A DNA stretch of 64,000 nucleotides from Solirubrobacter soli DSM 22325 (lineage in GTDB: Bacteria > Actinomycetota > Thermoleophilia > Solirubrobacterales > Solirubrobacteraceae): the NCBI RefSeq assembly GCF_000423665.1, contig NZ_AUIK01000001.1:436412-500411 (forward strand), written 5' to 3'. Positions 1-7,590 of this stretch are shown here, piece by piece; the first letter of the stretch is position 1, and each line of letters starts with the position of its first letter. Both the position numbers and the translations under genes were made by a program. The notes beneath the pieces are model-generated. The model did not search any database, was not told the DNA's origin, and was given only the letters and a program-made list of their open reading frames with translations.

Positions 1-1036
1 TCGTCGACCGCCGGTCGAACGCCCACGCCAGCACGCTCGCCGACCGCCCGGCCTTCAGGCGCGGAACGCGAGCGTCGGAGCGGATCGCGGCCTCGTATGA
101 CGCGCCGAGCGTGGCGGGAATCCCGCGCCCCGAGTCGCCGACCACGATCTCGACGCCACGGCGCTCCGAGCGCGAGATCCACTCCGCGAATCCGCGCTCA
201 CACGGCGGGTACTCGTTTGCGGGGAGCTGCAGTGAAGGCGGGTGTGCGAAGGCCGCGACGAGCGCGAAGTCGGCGTCCGAGTGGCGCACCGCGTTGTCGA
301 TGAGCTCGTGCAGTACCACCCGCGAGAGCGCACCCGCGTCGAACCGGCTCCCGATGCCCCGGTTGTGGAGATCCAGGACCTGGACGAGGTGCTCCCCGAC
401 CGCGTCGATGTCGTCCTTCTCGGTCGGTCGCAACCACTGGAGCGCAACGATGCTCGTCGCGCGTCCGTGCTGCTTGGGGAGGCTGGTCTCGAAGCTGGGG
501 ACCCTGGGCGGCGTCGCGGGAAGCGGCGCGTCGGCGCTCGAGTCGTAGTCGTCGACGATCCGGAGCGGCGCTCCTTCGAGATGGCCCGACAGGAGGACGC
601 CGGGGAAGTTCAGCCACCGCTGCAGGTAGTCCTTCGCCGCGGCGCGTCTGGCCGAGCGCTGGAGCAGCACACGCCGCTTGCGTTCCGGCAGTGGGCTGTC
701 GGCGCTTGCGAAGTGCGCTTCCGCGCGGCGTTCACGCCCCAGGGGAAGCGCGAGCAGGACGGGGACCTCGTCGCGGAGGGCACGCTCGATCAGCAGCGCG
801 GTCCTGACCACGGCGCTGAGCTCGACCCACTCGATGCGGGACACATCGAAGAACAGGCCCTTCTCGCGGACCTCCGCGCTCCACGCGCCGTCCTTGAAGA
901 CCCGGTGCGGACGCCGCAGCCACGACTCGAGCTCGGCGGGCACGAGCGCGCGTTTGGTGTGCCACACCGGGACCGGGTGATCCTCCACCCGCAGGGCGGT
1001 GATCGGCCGGCGGCGGCTGTGTCGCTCGTCGTTCAA
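1..1036 (-). CDS. ATP-binding HATPase-domain regulator, C-terminus cut by window edge
   Basis: The frame is open from a TTG at 1036 to the left edge (345 residues visible). Residues 243-253 read HELIDNAVRHS, the N box of GHKL ATPases, and residues 300-304 read GDSGRG, the G1 box; the G2 box would lie beyond the edge. The first 200 residues show no transmembrane segment and include a stretch (DVSRIEWVELSAVV) reminiscent of STAS-like folds. No phospho-acceptor His box is seen, so an anti-sigma/serine-kinase-like or unorthodox histidine-kinase role is more likely than a classical sensor. The TTG start overlaps the upstream gene's TGA by 4 bp (TTGA), implying translational coupling. Function is inferred from the motifs; the partner is the membrane protein just upstream. 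Confidence 0.75.
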   Translation of the reverse strand, partial: MNDERHSRRRPITALRVEDHPVPVWHTKRALVPAELESWLRRPHRVFKDGAWSAEVREKGLFFDVSRIEWVELSAVVRTALLIERALRDEVPVLLALPLGRERRAEAHFASADSPLPERKRRVLLQRSARRAAAKDYLQRWLNFPGVLLSGHLEGAPLRIVDDYDSSADAPLPATPPRVPSFETSLPKQHGRATSIVALQWLRPTEKDDIDAVGEHLVQVLDLHNRGIGSRFDAGALSRVVLHELIDNAVRHSDADFALVAAFAHPPSLQLPANEYPPCERGFAEWISRSERRGVEIVVGDSGRGIPATLGASYEAAIRSDARVPRLKAGRSASVLAWAFDRRST

Positions 1037-1818
1037 GAGGGTGACGCGGTTGCCTGGGCTTGCTCGAGCTCGCGGATCCGCCACGCCGCGCTCACCGCGT
1101 TGGCGAGCGCGATCACCGCCGCCTCTTCGTACGCTCCGGGCTGCCCGTCACGTGTCAGCACGGAGACCACGGCGACGGTGCGCTTCTCGAAGCGGACCGC
1201 CGCCGAGGCGATCCCGGTGAAGCTCAGCTGGCTCAGCTGCCAGAGGTCGCCGCGGTTGTCCGCGCCTTCGAACTTGGCCAGTGGGTCGTCCACGCGTTCG
1301 CTGCGGCCGTTGCCCCACACAGCGCCGACGTGCCCGAGCGTGGTGACATCGATCTTCCCGATCATGTCGCGCGGATCGTGATGCCAGCCGACCGCGTAGC
1401 GGCGCCCGTCCTCGCGCCAGACCACGATCGCCGGGTGATGCTGCTTGTCCGGGTCGATCAATTCGGCGACCTTTCGCAGCCGTTGGGTCATCCACTCGTC
1501 GAACTCGCCCTGGCCGCTGAGGCTCTTGCGCAGCGACCGCAGCAGCTCCGCGCCTTCGCGGAGGCCCGCGGCGCGCGCGACCGCGTCACCACCCAGCCGC
1601 TTGCGTTCCGCGATCGCCGCGCACACCCAGAAGACGCGCAACACGAGCGCCGTGACCGTGATGCCGAAGATGATCCACTTGATCGTGGGATCGATGTTGT
1701 TGTTGGCGACGAGCCCGATGACGGAGAGGGCGCCGCCGAAGGTGAAGATGCCGCCGAAGACCTTTCCGGCCCAGCCCGCGAGGAGCTCGCGCCGCAGCGT
1801 CCCGAAGAGGAGCTTCAT
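1033..1818 (-). CDS. Membrane protein with GAF-like cytoplasmic domain
   Basis: 261 residues. Two hydrophobic segments near residues 17-39 and 48-69 form a hairpin anchor, followed by a helical linker. A soluble domain (about 120-250) contains a segment ending in FTGIASAAVRFEKRTVAVV and a long C-terminal helix, a pattern compatible with GAF-type sensing domains. It shares a 4-bp stop/start overlap with the HATPase gene, so the two are probably a membrane sensor and its ATP-binding output partner. The family cannot be named with certainty. The start ATG at 1818 is the first Met before the anchor. Confidence 0.6.
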   Translation of the reverse strand: MKLLFGTLRRELLAGWAGKVFGGIFTFGGALSVIGLVANNNIDPTIKWIIFGITVTALVLRVFWVCAAIAERKRLGGDAVARAAGLREGAELLRSLRKSLSGQGEFDEWMTQRLRKVAELIDPDKQHHPAIVVWREDGRRYAVGWHHDPRDMIGKIDVTTLGHVGAVWGNGRSERVDDPLAKFEGADNRGDLWQLSQLSFTGIASAAVRFEKRTVAVVSVLTRDGQPGAYEEAAVIALANAVSAAWRIRELEQAQATASPS

Positions 1819-1885
1819 GGCGCGACTCTACTGGCGACTCCCTGACAGCGCCACGGCAACCTCGCATTCAGGGGCGACCTCGCGT

Positions 1886-3235
1886 TCAGCGAATGCCCTG
1901 AGCGGGGCGGAAGCGGTTCGCCGGGTCGACCTCCTCCTTGACCCGGCGCAGCCGCGGCAGGTTCGCGCCGTAGTAGGCGCGCAGGGCGTTGCCGAGGTCG
2001 GGGTCCGCGTAGTTGGCGTAGGCGCCGCTGCCGTACGGGGCGATCGCCGCCCGCGCGCGCTTGACCCGGGACTTGGCGAGTGGAATCGCCGCGTAGCTGA
2101 GGACCTGCGCGCTGAAGCGGGCGTCGCGGTGCGGGAACGCGGTGTCCGTGCGGTGCGGCCGGTTGACGGCGCCACCGTAGGCGTCGAGGATCAGCGTCGC
2201 GCCGGTGTCGGCGGCGGCGAGGAAGGCCGTGCGACCCCGCGTGCTCAACCTCTTGGTGACGTAGAGGGACGAGGCGGCGAAGCTGGAGCGCTGCGGCTTG
2301 GCGCCCGCCCACCGGCGCTGGACCGTGAGGTAGTCGGCGCTGCCCACGGTGGGCGCGCCCTGCAGCGGGGCGATCAGCTTGGCCAGCGCCTGCGGCGAGC
2401 CCAGGTACTGGCCGAAGGCGCTCGCACCGTTGGCATCGAGGGTGAGGATCGCGGTGAGCGCGCTCGGGGCGGTCGGCGCGAAGGCCTCCCAGTCGTGCAG
2501 CGCCTCGTCGCGCGCGCCGCGCGGGTAGGTGACGCGGAAGAAGGAGGCCGTGCTCACGCGGCGGGTCCTGAAGCGGATCGCGGTGACGATCCCGAAGCTC
2601 CCGCCGCCACCGCGCAGCGCCCAGAACAGGTCGTCGTCGTGCTCGACGCGCCGGCGCACGCCGTCGGCGGTGACGACGTCGAAGCTCGTCACGCGATCGA
2701 GCGTGAGCCCGAACGCGCGGCCGGCCAGCCCCATCCCGCCGCCGAGCACGAGGCCGCCGACGGCCACCGTCGGGCAACTGCCTGCGGGGATCGTCACACC
2801 CTTGGCGGCGAGCCGGGCGTACACGTCGCCGAGGCGCGCGCCGGGGCCGATCGTCGCCTTGCCGTCGCCGTACGCGATCCGGTCGAGGTTGCGCAGGTCG
2901 ACGACCACGGCCGAGTTGCTGGTCGAGTCGCCGTTGTAGCCGTGGCCGCCGGAGCGTGAGACGAGGCCGATCCCGTACCGGTCGGCCCACCTGACCACGG
3001 CGCGGACGTCGTCGCTGTCCTTGGCGACGAGGACGGCGGGCGGCTTGACGCCGTCGAAGCGGCGGTTGAAGACGACGCGCGCGGCGTCGTAGCCCCGGTC
3101 GCCGGGCGTCAGGACGCGGCCGCGGGTCGCCGCCCGCAGGGCCCGCGCCTGCTTCGGGGTGAGGCGCTTCGCCTGCGCGGACTCGGCCCCGGCGAGCAGC
3201 GCGGCGGTCGCGACGAGCAGCGTGCGCCGCGTGAC
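1886..3235 (-). CDS. Secreted FAD-dependent oxidoreductase with BBE domain; start codon unclear
   Basis: The FAD-binding type-4 domain shows RSGGHGY, whose His is the usual site of 8-alpha flavin attachment, and GSCPTVAVGG, whose Cys is at the position used for bicovalent attachment in berberine-bridge enzymes. The C-terminus (ANYADPDLGN...VDPANRFRPAQGI) is a BBE domain. In-frame sequence upstream of the GTG at 2998 clearly continues the protein: it supplies the rest of the FAD domain and a twin-arginine-like signal (TRRTLLVATAALLAG). No ATG, GTG or TTG lies in that frame; the first signal-peptide codon at 3235 is GTC. The right end given here is therefore the start of visible coding, not a proven start. 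Possible explanations are a non-canonical start (for example a CTG) or a start-codon mutation. The substrate is unknown. Confidence 0.75.
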   Translation of the reverse strand, partial: VTRRTLLVATAALLAGAESAQAKRLTPKQARALRAATRGRVLTPGDRGYDAARVVFNRRFDGVKPPAVLVAKDSDDVRAVVRWADRYGIGLVSRSGGHGYNGDSTSNSAVVVDLRNLDRIAYGDGKATIGPGARLGDVYARLAAKGVTIPAGSCPTVAVGGLVLGGGMGLAGRAFGLTLDRVTSFDVVTADGVRRRVEHDDDLFWALRGGGGSFGIVTAIRFRTRRVSTASFFRVTYPRGARDEALHDWEAFAPTAPSALTAILTLDANGASAFGQYLGSPQALAKLIAPLQGAPTVGSADYLTVQRRWAGAKPQRSSFAASSLYVTKRLSTRGRTAFLAAADTGATLILDAYGGAVNRPHRTDTAFPHRDARFSAQVLSYAAIPLAKSRVKRARAAIAPYGSGAYANYADPDLGNALRAYYGANLPRLRRVKEEVDPANRFRPAQGIR

Positions 3236-3293
3236 CCTCCCCGTGTGAACAGTTTCACTCCCGGAACTCAGGCCGCGACGGTAGCGTGAATGG

Positions 3294-4055
3294 ATGACCT
3301 ACCGGCGCTTCGTCGCCCTCGGGGACAGCACCACCGAGGGACTGATGGATCCGCTGCCAGACGGGAGCGGGTTCCGCGGCTGGGCGGACCGCTTCGCGGA
3401 GCTGCTCGCCGCGGTCGAGCCAGAGCTGCGCTACGCGAACCTCGCCGTGCGCGGCAAGCTCGCGTCACAGGTGCGCGAGACGCAGCTCGAGCCCGCCTTG
3501 GCGCTCGAGCCCGACCTCGTGTCGGTCCTGGCCGGCCTGAACGACATGCTGCGCCGCAACGTCGACATCGCCGCGGTCATCGGCGAGCTCGACGGCATGG
3601 TCGCCCGGCTGCGCGACGCCGGCGCCGACGTGCTCCTCTTCACGCTCCCGGACCCCGTGCCGATCAACCCGCTGGCCAAGACCGCCGCGGCGCGGCTGGT
3701 GCGGATGAACGACGCGATCCGCGAGATCGCCGCCCGCCGCGGCACGTTCATCGTCGAGCTCGACCGCCACGAGGTCTCCTCCGACCGCCGCCTCTGGAAC
3801 GAGGACCGGCTGCACGCCAACCCGGAGGGCCACCGCCGGATCGCGCAGGCCGCCGCCCACGCGGTCGGGCTGCCCGACACCGACATGTCCTGGACGACCG
3901 CGTTCCCCTCTCCCCTGACGCGCCGCTCCCGCCGCTCCCACGCGGTCTGGTTCGGCCGCTACTTCACGCCCTGGTTGATCCGGCGGCTCCGCGGCCGCTC
4001 CTCCGGCGACGGGCGCGTGCCGAAGCGGCCGGAGCTCGAACCGGTTCGCCGCTGA
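3294..4055 (+). CDS. SGNH/GDSL-family hydrolase
   Basis: 253 residues. Block I is ALGDSTTEG with the nucleophile Ser12. Block III is AGLND near residues 79-84. The catalytic Asp/His pair is in DRLHANPEGH near residues 171-180. This order and the short length match bacterial SGNH lipases/esterases. There is no signal peptide, so the enzyme is probably cytoplasmic; the basic tail (RSRRSH...RRLRGR) is not part of the fold. It is divergent from the flavin oxidoreductase across about 60 bp, which must hold both promoters. The substrate cannot be inferred beyond esters. Confidence 0.85.
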   Translation: MTYRRFVALGDSTTEGLMDPLPDGSGFRGWADRFAELLAAVEPELRYANLAVRGKLASQVRETQLEPALALEPDLVSVLAGLNDMLRRNVDIAAVIGELDGMVARLRDAGADVLLFTLPDPVPINPLAKTAAARLVRMNDAIREIAARRGTFIVELDRHEVSSDRRLWNEDRLHANPEGHRRIAQAAAHAVGLPDTDMSWTTAFPSPLTRRSRRSHAVWFGRYFTPWLIRRLRGRSSGDGRVPKRPELEPVRR

Positions 4056-4058
4056 TCG

Positions 4059-4895
4059 TCAGCGCCGAAAGGGGCTCTTGCCCTTCTTCTTGCCCCGCCG
4101 CTTGGCGGCGAGCTTGACCTTGCGCACGACGACCTTGCGCTTGGGCTTCTTCCTGTGCGACTTGTTGTACGCGACACCGCCGCCCGCGGCGCCCGCGCCG
4201 ATCGCGGCGAGGATCGCGGCGAGCAGGCCCGGGTTGGCCTTCAGGCGGGCGAACTCACGCTCCACCTCGGGCCACACCTGGTTCTCGATCAGGTCGGCGG
4301 CCGCCTCGGGCGTCGCCTCGAGCTGGGACGGCTGGATCGCGGGCGCGAAGGACACTTGCACCTTCACCGGCCGCGGGAACCAGCCGTTGAAGAGCTTCTC
4401 GGTGCCGGTGATGGCGCACGGGACGATCGGCGCCTGCGCCTCGATCGCCAGCCGGCCCGCGCCCTTGCGCGGCGCACGCAGCTGCTCGGGGTCGCGGTGG
4501 CGCGTGCCTTCCGGGAACAGCGCCAGCACGCGCCCCCGCTCCAGATGCAGGCGGGCGGTCTCCAACGCCTCCGGGTCGGCCTCGCCGCGGCGCACCGGGA
4601 AGGCGCCGAGCCCGCACAGCAGCCGCGCCGACTTGCCCTCGAAGAGCTCGGTCTTGGCCATGAAGTGCAGGTGGCGCCTGGTCGCGAGACCGATGAAGAA
4701 CGAGTCGTAGAAGCTCTTGTGGTTCGGGGCGATGATCGCCGGGCCCTCTTTGGGCACGTACTCGTCGCCGGTCACCTTGAGCCGGTACCAGACGCCCGCG
4801 ATCGGCGTGAGCACGACCCGCGCGGTGCCGTAGATCAACTTCGATGTGCCCCGCCTACGGGAGAGCTCGTGCGCCTTCTCGTTCGTCATCGCCAT
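4059..4895 (-). CDS. plsC: 1-acyl-sn-glycerol-3-phosphate acyltransferase family protein with basic tail
   Basis: 278 residues. The acyltransferase HX4D motif is NHKSFYD (His59, Asp64) and the glycerophosphate-binding motif is FPEGTR (127-132), in the usual PlsC spacing. The expected role is acyl transfer to lysophosphatidic acid at the inner membrane face. After the catalytic domain comes a Gly/Ala-rich hydrophobic stretch (about 228-246) and a tail of about 30 residues made almost only of Lys, Arg and Val, not typical of the family. The gene is convergent with the SGNH gene (3 bp apart) and divergent from the ABC gene across 22 bp. An alternative Met is at residue 3. Confidence 0.85.
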   Translation of the reverse strand: MAMTNEKAHELSRRRGTSKLIYGTARVVLTPIAGVWYRLKVTGDEYVPKEGPAIIAPNHKSFYDSFFIGLATRRHLHFMAKTELFEGKSARLLCGLGAFPVRRGEADPEALETARLHLERGRVLALFPEGTRHRDPEQLRAPRKGAGRLAIEAQAPIVPCAITGTEKLFNGWFPRPVKVQVSFAPAIQPSQLEATPEAAADLIENQVWPEVEREFARLKANPGLLAAILAAIGAGAAGGGVAYNKSHRKKPKRKVVVRKVKLAAKRRGKKKGKSPFRR

Positions 4896-4917
4896 TGGCG
4901 CGTGAAACTAACACGCA

Positions 4918-5643
4918 ATGACGAGCGGGATAGGAGTCCGGGAGCTCACGGTCTGCCGCGCCGGGCGCGTCGTGCTGCGCGAGCTGTCCTTCGACGCCCC
5001 GCGCGGGAAGGTGCTGGCGCTCGTGGGCGCCTCCGGCGCGGGCAAGAGCACGCTTCTGCGCTGCCTCAACCGGCTCGCCGAACCCGAGTCCGGGACGATC
5101 GAGTTGGACGGCGAGGACATCCGCGCCGTGGCGCCCCAGGTGCTGCGCCGCAGGGTCGCCCTGGTCGCGCAGGCGCCGGCGATGCTGCCCGGGACCGTCG
5201 CCGACAACCTCGCGTACGCGCTCGACGCGTTGACGGACGAGACGCGCGACGCGGCCCTGGCGGCGTCCGGCCTCGACGAGTCCTTCCTCACGCGCCCCGC
5301 GAAGCAGCTCAGCGGCGGCGAGCGGGCCCGGGTCGCGCTCGCGCGGGCGCTGACCCGCGACCCGGACGCGATCCTCCTCGACGAGCCAACCGCGGCCCTG
5401 GACCCGGAGACCGCGCACGTCATCGCCCGGACGGTCGCCGCGTTGGCGAAGCGCGACCTCGCCGTGATCGTGGCGACGCACGACATGGCGTTGGCGCAAG
5501 AGGTCGCGGACGCGACGCTGCGCCTGAGGCCGGGCGGCGACGCCCCGCCGCCCTCGGCCGCGCCGCCCGCGGGCGCGCCGCGCCTCGCCGACCCGCCGTG
5601 CGGCGCCGACGCGCCGCCCGCCGACGGAGCGCCCGGCCGGTGA
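4918..5643 (+). CDS. ABC transporter ATP-binding protein, FetA/STAR1-like
   Basis: 241 residues. Walker A is GASGAGKST (37-45), the signature is LSGGE (131-135), Walker B is ILLDEP (152-157) and the H-loop is THD (His188). About 40 C-terminal residues are Ala/Pro/Gly-rich and lie outside the nucleotide-binding domain. The stop overlaps the GTG start of the permease (GTGA), so the two form one transporter. The permease belongs to the FetB/YbbM family, so the pair resembles E. coli FetAB, linked to iron efflux and peroxide tolerance; the substrate here is inferred only. Confidence 0.85.
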   Translation: MTSGIGVRELTVCRAGRVVLRELSFDAPRGKVLALVGASGAGKSTLLRCLNRLAEPESGTIELDGEDIRAVAPQVLRRRVALVAQAPAMLPGTVADNLAYALDALTDETRDAALAASGLDESFLTRPAKQLSGGERARVALARALTRDPDAILLDEPTAALDPETAHVIARTVAALAKRDLAVIVATHDMALAQEVADATLRLRPGGDAPPPSAAPPAGAPRLADPPCGADAPPADGAPGR

Positions 5644-6407
5644 GCTCCGGGGTCCTCCAGGTCGCGTGTGGCATCGCGTTCGTCGCGCTCGCCGCCGGGC
5701 TCGCGTGGCGGCTCGAGCTCGAGCTCACGCGCGAGATCGCCGTCGCCGCGGTGCGGGCGATCGTCCAGCTCACCGCGGTCGGCGCGCTGATCGCGCTCGT
5801 CTTCGAGTACGACGCGTTGGCGATCGCCTTCGTCGCCGCGATGGTCACGACCGCTGCGCTGACGAGCGGCGGGCGGATCAAGGGGGTCCCGCAGGCGCGG
5901 GCACGGGCGATCGCGGCGATCGGCATCCCCGCGGTCGGTGCCGCGGGCATCCTGATCGCGGTCGGTGCGTTCGAGCCGACGCCGCGCGCCGCGATCCCCA
6001 CCGCGGGCATCCTGATCGGCGGGGCGATGACCGCCTGCACGCTCACGGGGCGGCGCCTGCTCGAAGGGCTCACCGGCGACGAGGACCTCATCGAGGCCCG
6101 GCTCTCGCTCGGCGACCGCATCCGCACAGCGCTCGCCCCGACCGTGCGGCAGGCGATCCGGACCGGGCTCGTTCCGGCGATCGACCAGACCCGCAACGTC
6201 GGCATCGTCACGCTGCCGGGGACGTTCGTCGGCCTCGTGCTCGGCGGCGCCTCGCCCGCCGAGGCGGCGCGCATCCAGCTGACCGTGCTGTTGACGCTGC
6301 TGGCGGTCGAGCTGCTGGCCGCGACGGCGATCGCGGAGCTGATCGTCCGCACCCGGATCGCTCCCGGCGAGCGGCTGCGCGAAGATGTCGTCGATGTTCG
6401 ACGGTGA
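5640..6407 (+). CDS. ABC transporter permease, FetB/YbbM (UPF0014) family
   Basis: 255 residues from a GTG that overlaps the ATPase stop by 4 bp. The protein is almost entirely hydrophobic with about seven predicted membrane segments. It shows the family pattern ELTREIAVAAVRAIVQLTAVG near the N-terminus, a central GRRLLEGL...RLSLGDR segment, then QTRNVGIVTLPGTFVGLVLGG. These are hallmarks of the FetB/YbbM permeases that partner single ATPases. Its last 23 bp overlap the next coding region, so the transporter and the following enzymes are likely cotranscribed. Confidence 0.85.
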   Translation: MSSGVLQVACGIAFVALAAGLAWRLELELTREIAVAAVRAIVQLTAVGALIALVFEYDALAIAFVAAMVTTAALTSGGRIKGVPQARARAIAAIGIPAVGAAGILIAVGAFEPTPRAAIPTAGILIGGAMTACTLTGRRLLEGLTGDEDLIEARLSLGDRIRTALAPTVRQAIRTGLVPAIDQTRNVGIVTLPGTFVGLVLGGASPAEAARIQLTVLLTLLAVELLAATAIAELIVRTRIAPGERLREDVVDVRR

Positions 6408-7590
6408 CTTCGAGCGTGACGCGGAGCGCTTGACCTCGAAGCTGGACGGCTTCGCGGACGATCCGGACGGGCTGCGCGACGCGTTCCTGGACCGCCACGT
6501 CCACACGCTCTACGCGAAGCTCACCGACGACGGCACGAACGGGTTGCGCGCCGACGACCTCGTGTACGCGGCCGCGGAGCTCGTCCCCGGTCTGACGCCG
6601 AGCCGCGAGCAGGTCGAGCGCGAGCGCGAGCGGCTGCTGTCCGACCAGGAGGGCTACGAGATCGCCCAGGGCCAACTGCTCGGGCACGTGTTGGCCAACG
6701 AGGACGCGGGCCGGCACCTGATCGACGTGATGCTGCGGCCGACGCAGCTCGCGCTCGACCATGCGGAGGCGTTCGCACAGACGGGGGAGGCGGACCTCGG
6801 GACCGCGTACGTGAAGCGCGACGGCAACGTCGGCACGGTCGAGCTGCGCAACCCGCGCCACCTCAACGCCGAGGACGACACGACGACCGGCCCGCTCGAA
6901 TCCGGCATCGACCTGTTGATCCTCGATCCTCAGGTGGAGATCGCGGTGCTGCGCGGCGGCGTCGTCGAGCACCCGCGCTACGCCGGCCGTCGCATCTTCG
7001 GCGCCGGCCTGAACCTCACCCACCTCTACCGCGGCCGGCTCTCGTACCTGTTCTTCGCGGTCCGCGACCTCGGCCTCGTCCACAAGGTCTACCGCGGGCT
7101 CAGCCGGCCGGAGACGGAGAAGCTGTGGATCGCCGCGGCGGAGACGTACGCGATCGGCGGCGGCTGCCAGCTGTTGCTCGTCGCCGACCACATCCTCGCC
7201 GAGGCCGGCTGCCGCTGCACGCTGCCGGCCCGCAACGAGGGGATCATCCCCGGTGCCGCGAACCTGCGGCTCCCGCGCTTCGTCGGCGACCGTCGCGCGC
7301 GCCAGGCGATCCTCTCCGACCGCGAGCTCTCGCCCGAGGAGCTGGCCGACGACATCGTGGCGCCCGGCGAGATGGACGCCGCGATCGAGCGCACCGCGGC
7401 GCACCTGGCGAGCGCCGGCGCGGTCTCAGGCGTCGCCAACCGGCGCGCGCTGCGGATCGCCCAGGAACCATTGGACCTCTTCCGCACCTACATGGCGACC
7501 TACTGCCGCGAGCAGGCCGTGTGCCACTTCAGCCCCGCGCTGATCCGCAACCTCGAGGAGAACTGGCGCGCCCATGAGCGTCAGGATTGA
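6385..7590 (+). CDS. DpgC-like crotonase-fold protein (putative cofactor-independent dioxygenase)
   Basis: 401 residues: a helical N-terminal extension of about 170 residues and then a crotonase fold with an oxyanion-hole segment AIGGGCQ (about 257-263), GIIPGAANLRLPRFVG and a conserved Cys-rich stretch (AGCRCTLPARNE). The long extension and these motifs match DpgC, the metal- and cofactor-free dioxygenase that converts 3,5-dihydroxyphenylacetyl-CoA to dihydroxyphenylglyoxylate in glycopeptide biosynthesis; ordinary enoyl-CoA hydratases are near 260 residues. None of dpgA, B or D is nearby. The gene overlaps the permease by 23 bp and the arylacetate-CoA ligase by 17 bp, which suggests that ligase makes its CoA substrate. 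An alternative start is Met4. Confidence 0.75.
   Translation: MSSMFDGDFERDAERLTSKLDGFADDPDGLRDAFLDRHVHTLYAKLTDDGTNGLRADDLVYAAAELVPGLTPSREQVERERERLLSDQEGYEIAQGQLLGHVLANEDAGRHLIDVMLRPTQLALDHAEAFAQTGEADLGTAYVKRDGNVGTVELRNPRHLNAEDDTTTGPLESGIDLLILDPQVEIAVLRGGVVEHPRYAGRRIFGAGLNLTHLYRGRLSYLFFAVRDLGLVHKVYRGLSRPETEKLWIAAAETYAIGGGCQLLLVADHILAEAGCRCTLPARNEGIIPGAANLRLPRFVGDRRARQAILSDRELSPEELADDIVAPGEMDAAIERTAAHLASAGAVSGVANRRALRIAQEPLDLFRTYMATYCREQAVCHFSPALIRNLEENWRAHERQD

Noticed and set aside
4155..6407. A 750-codon plus frame suggesting a fusion ending in the FetB-like permease
   Set aside because: The first two thirds are shadow sequence opposite plsC and out of frame with the ATPase; only the last 255 codons from the GTG at 5640 have family features.
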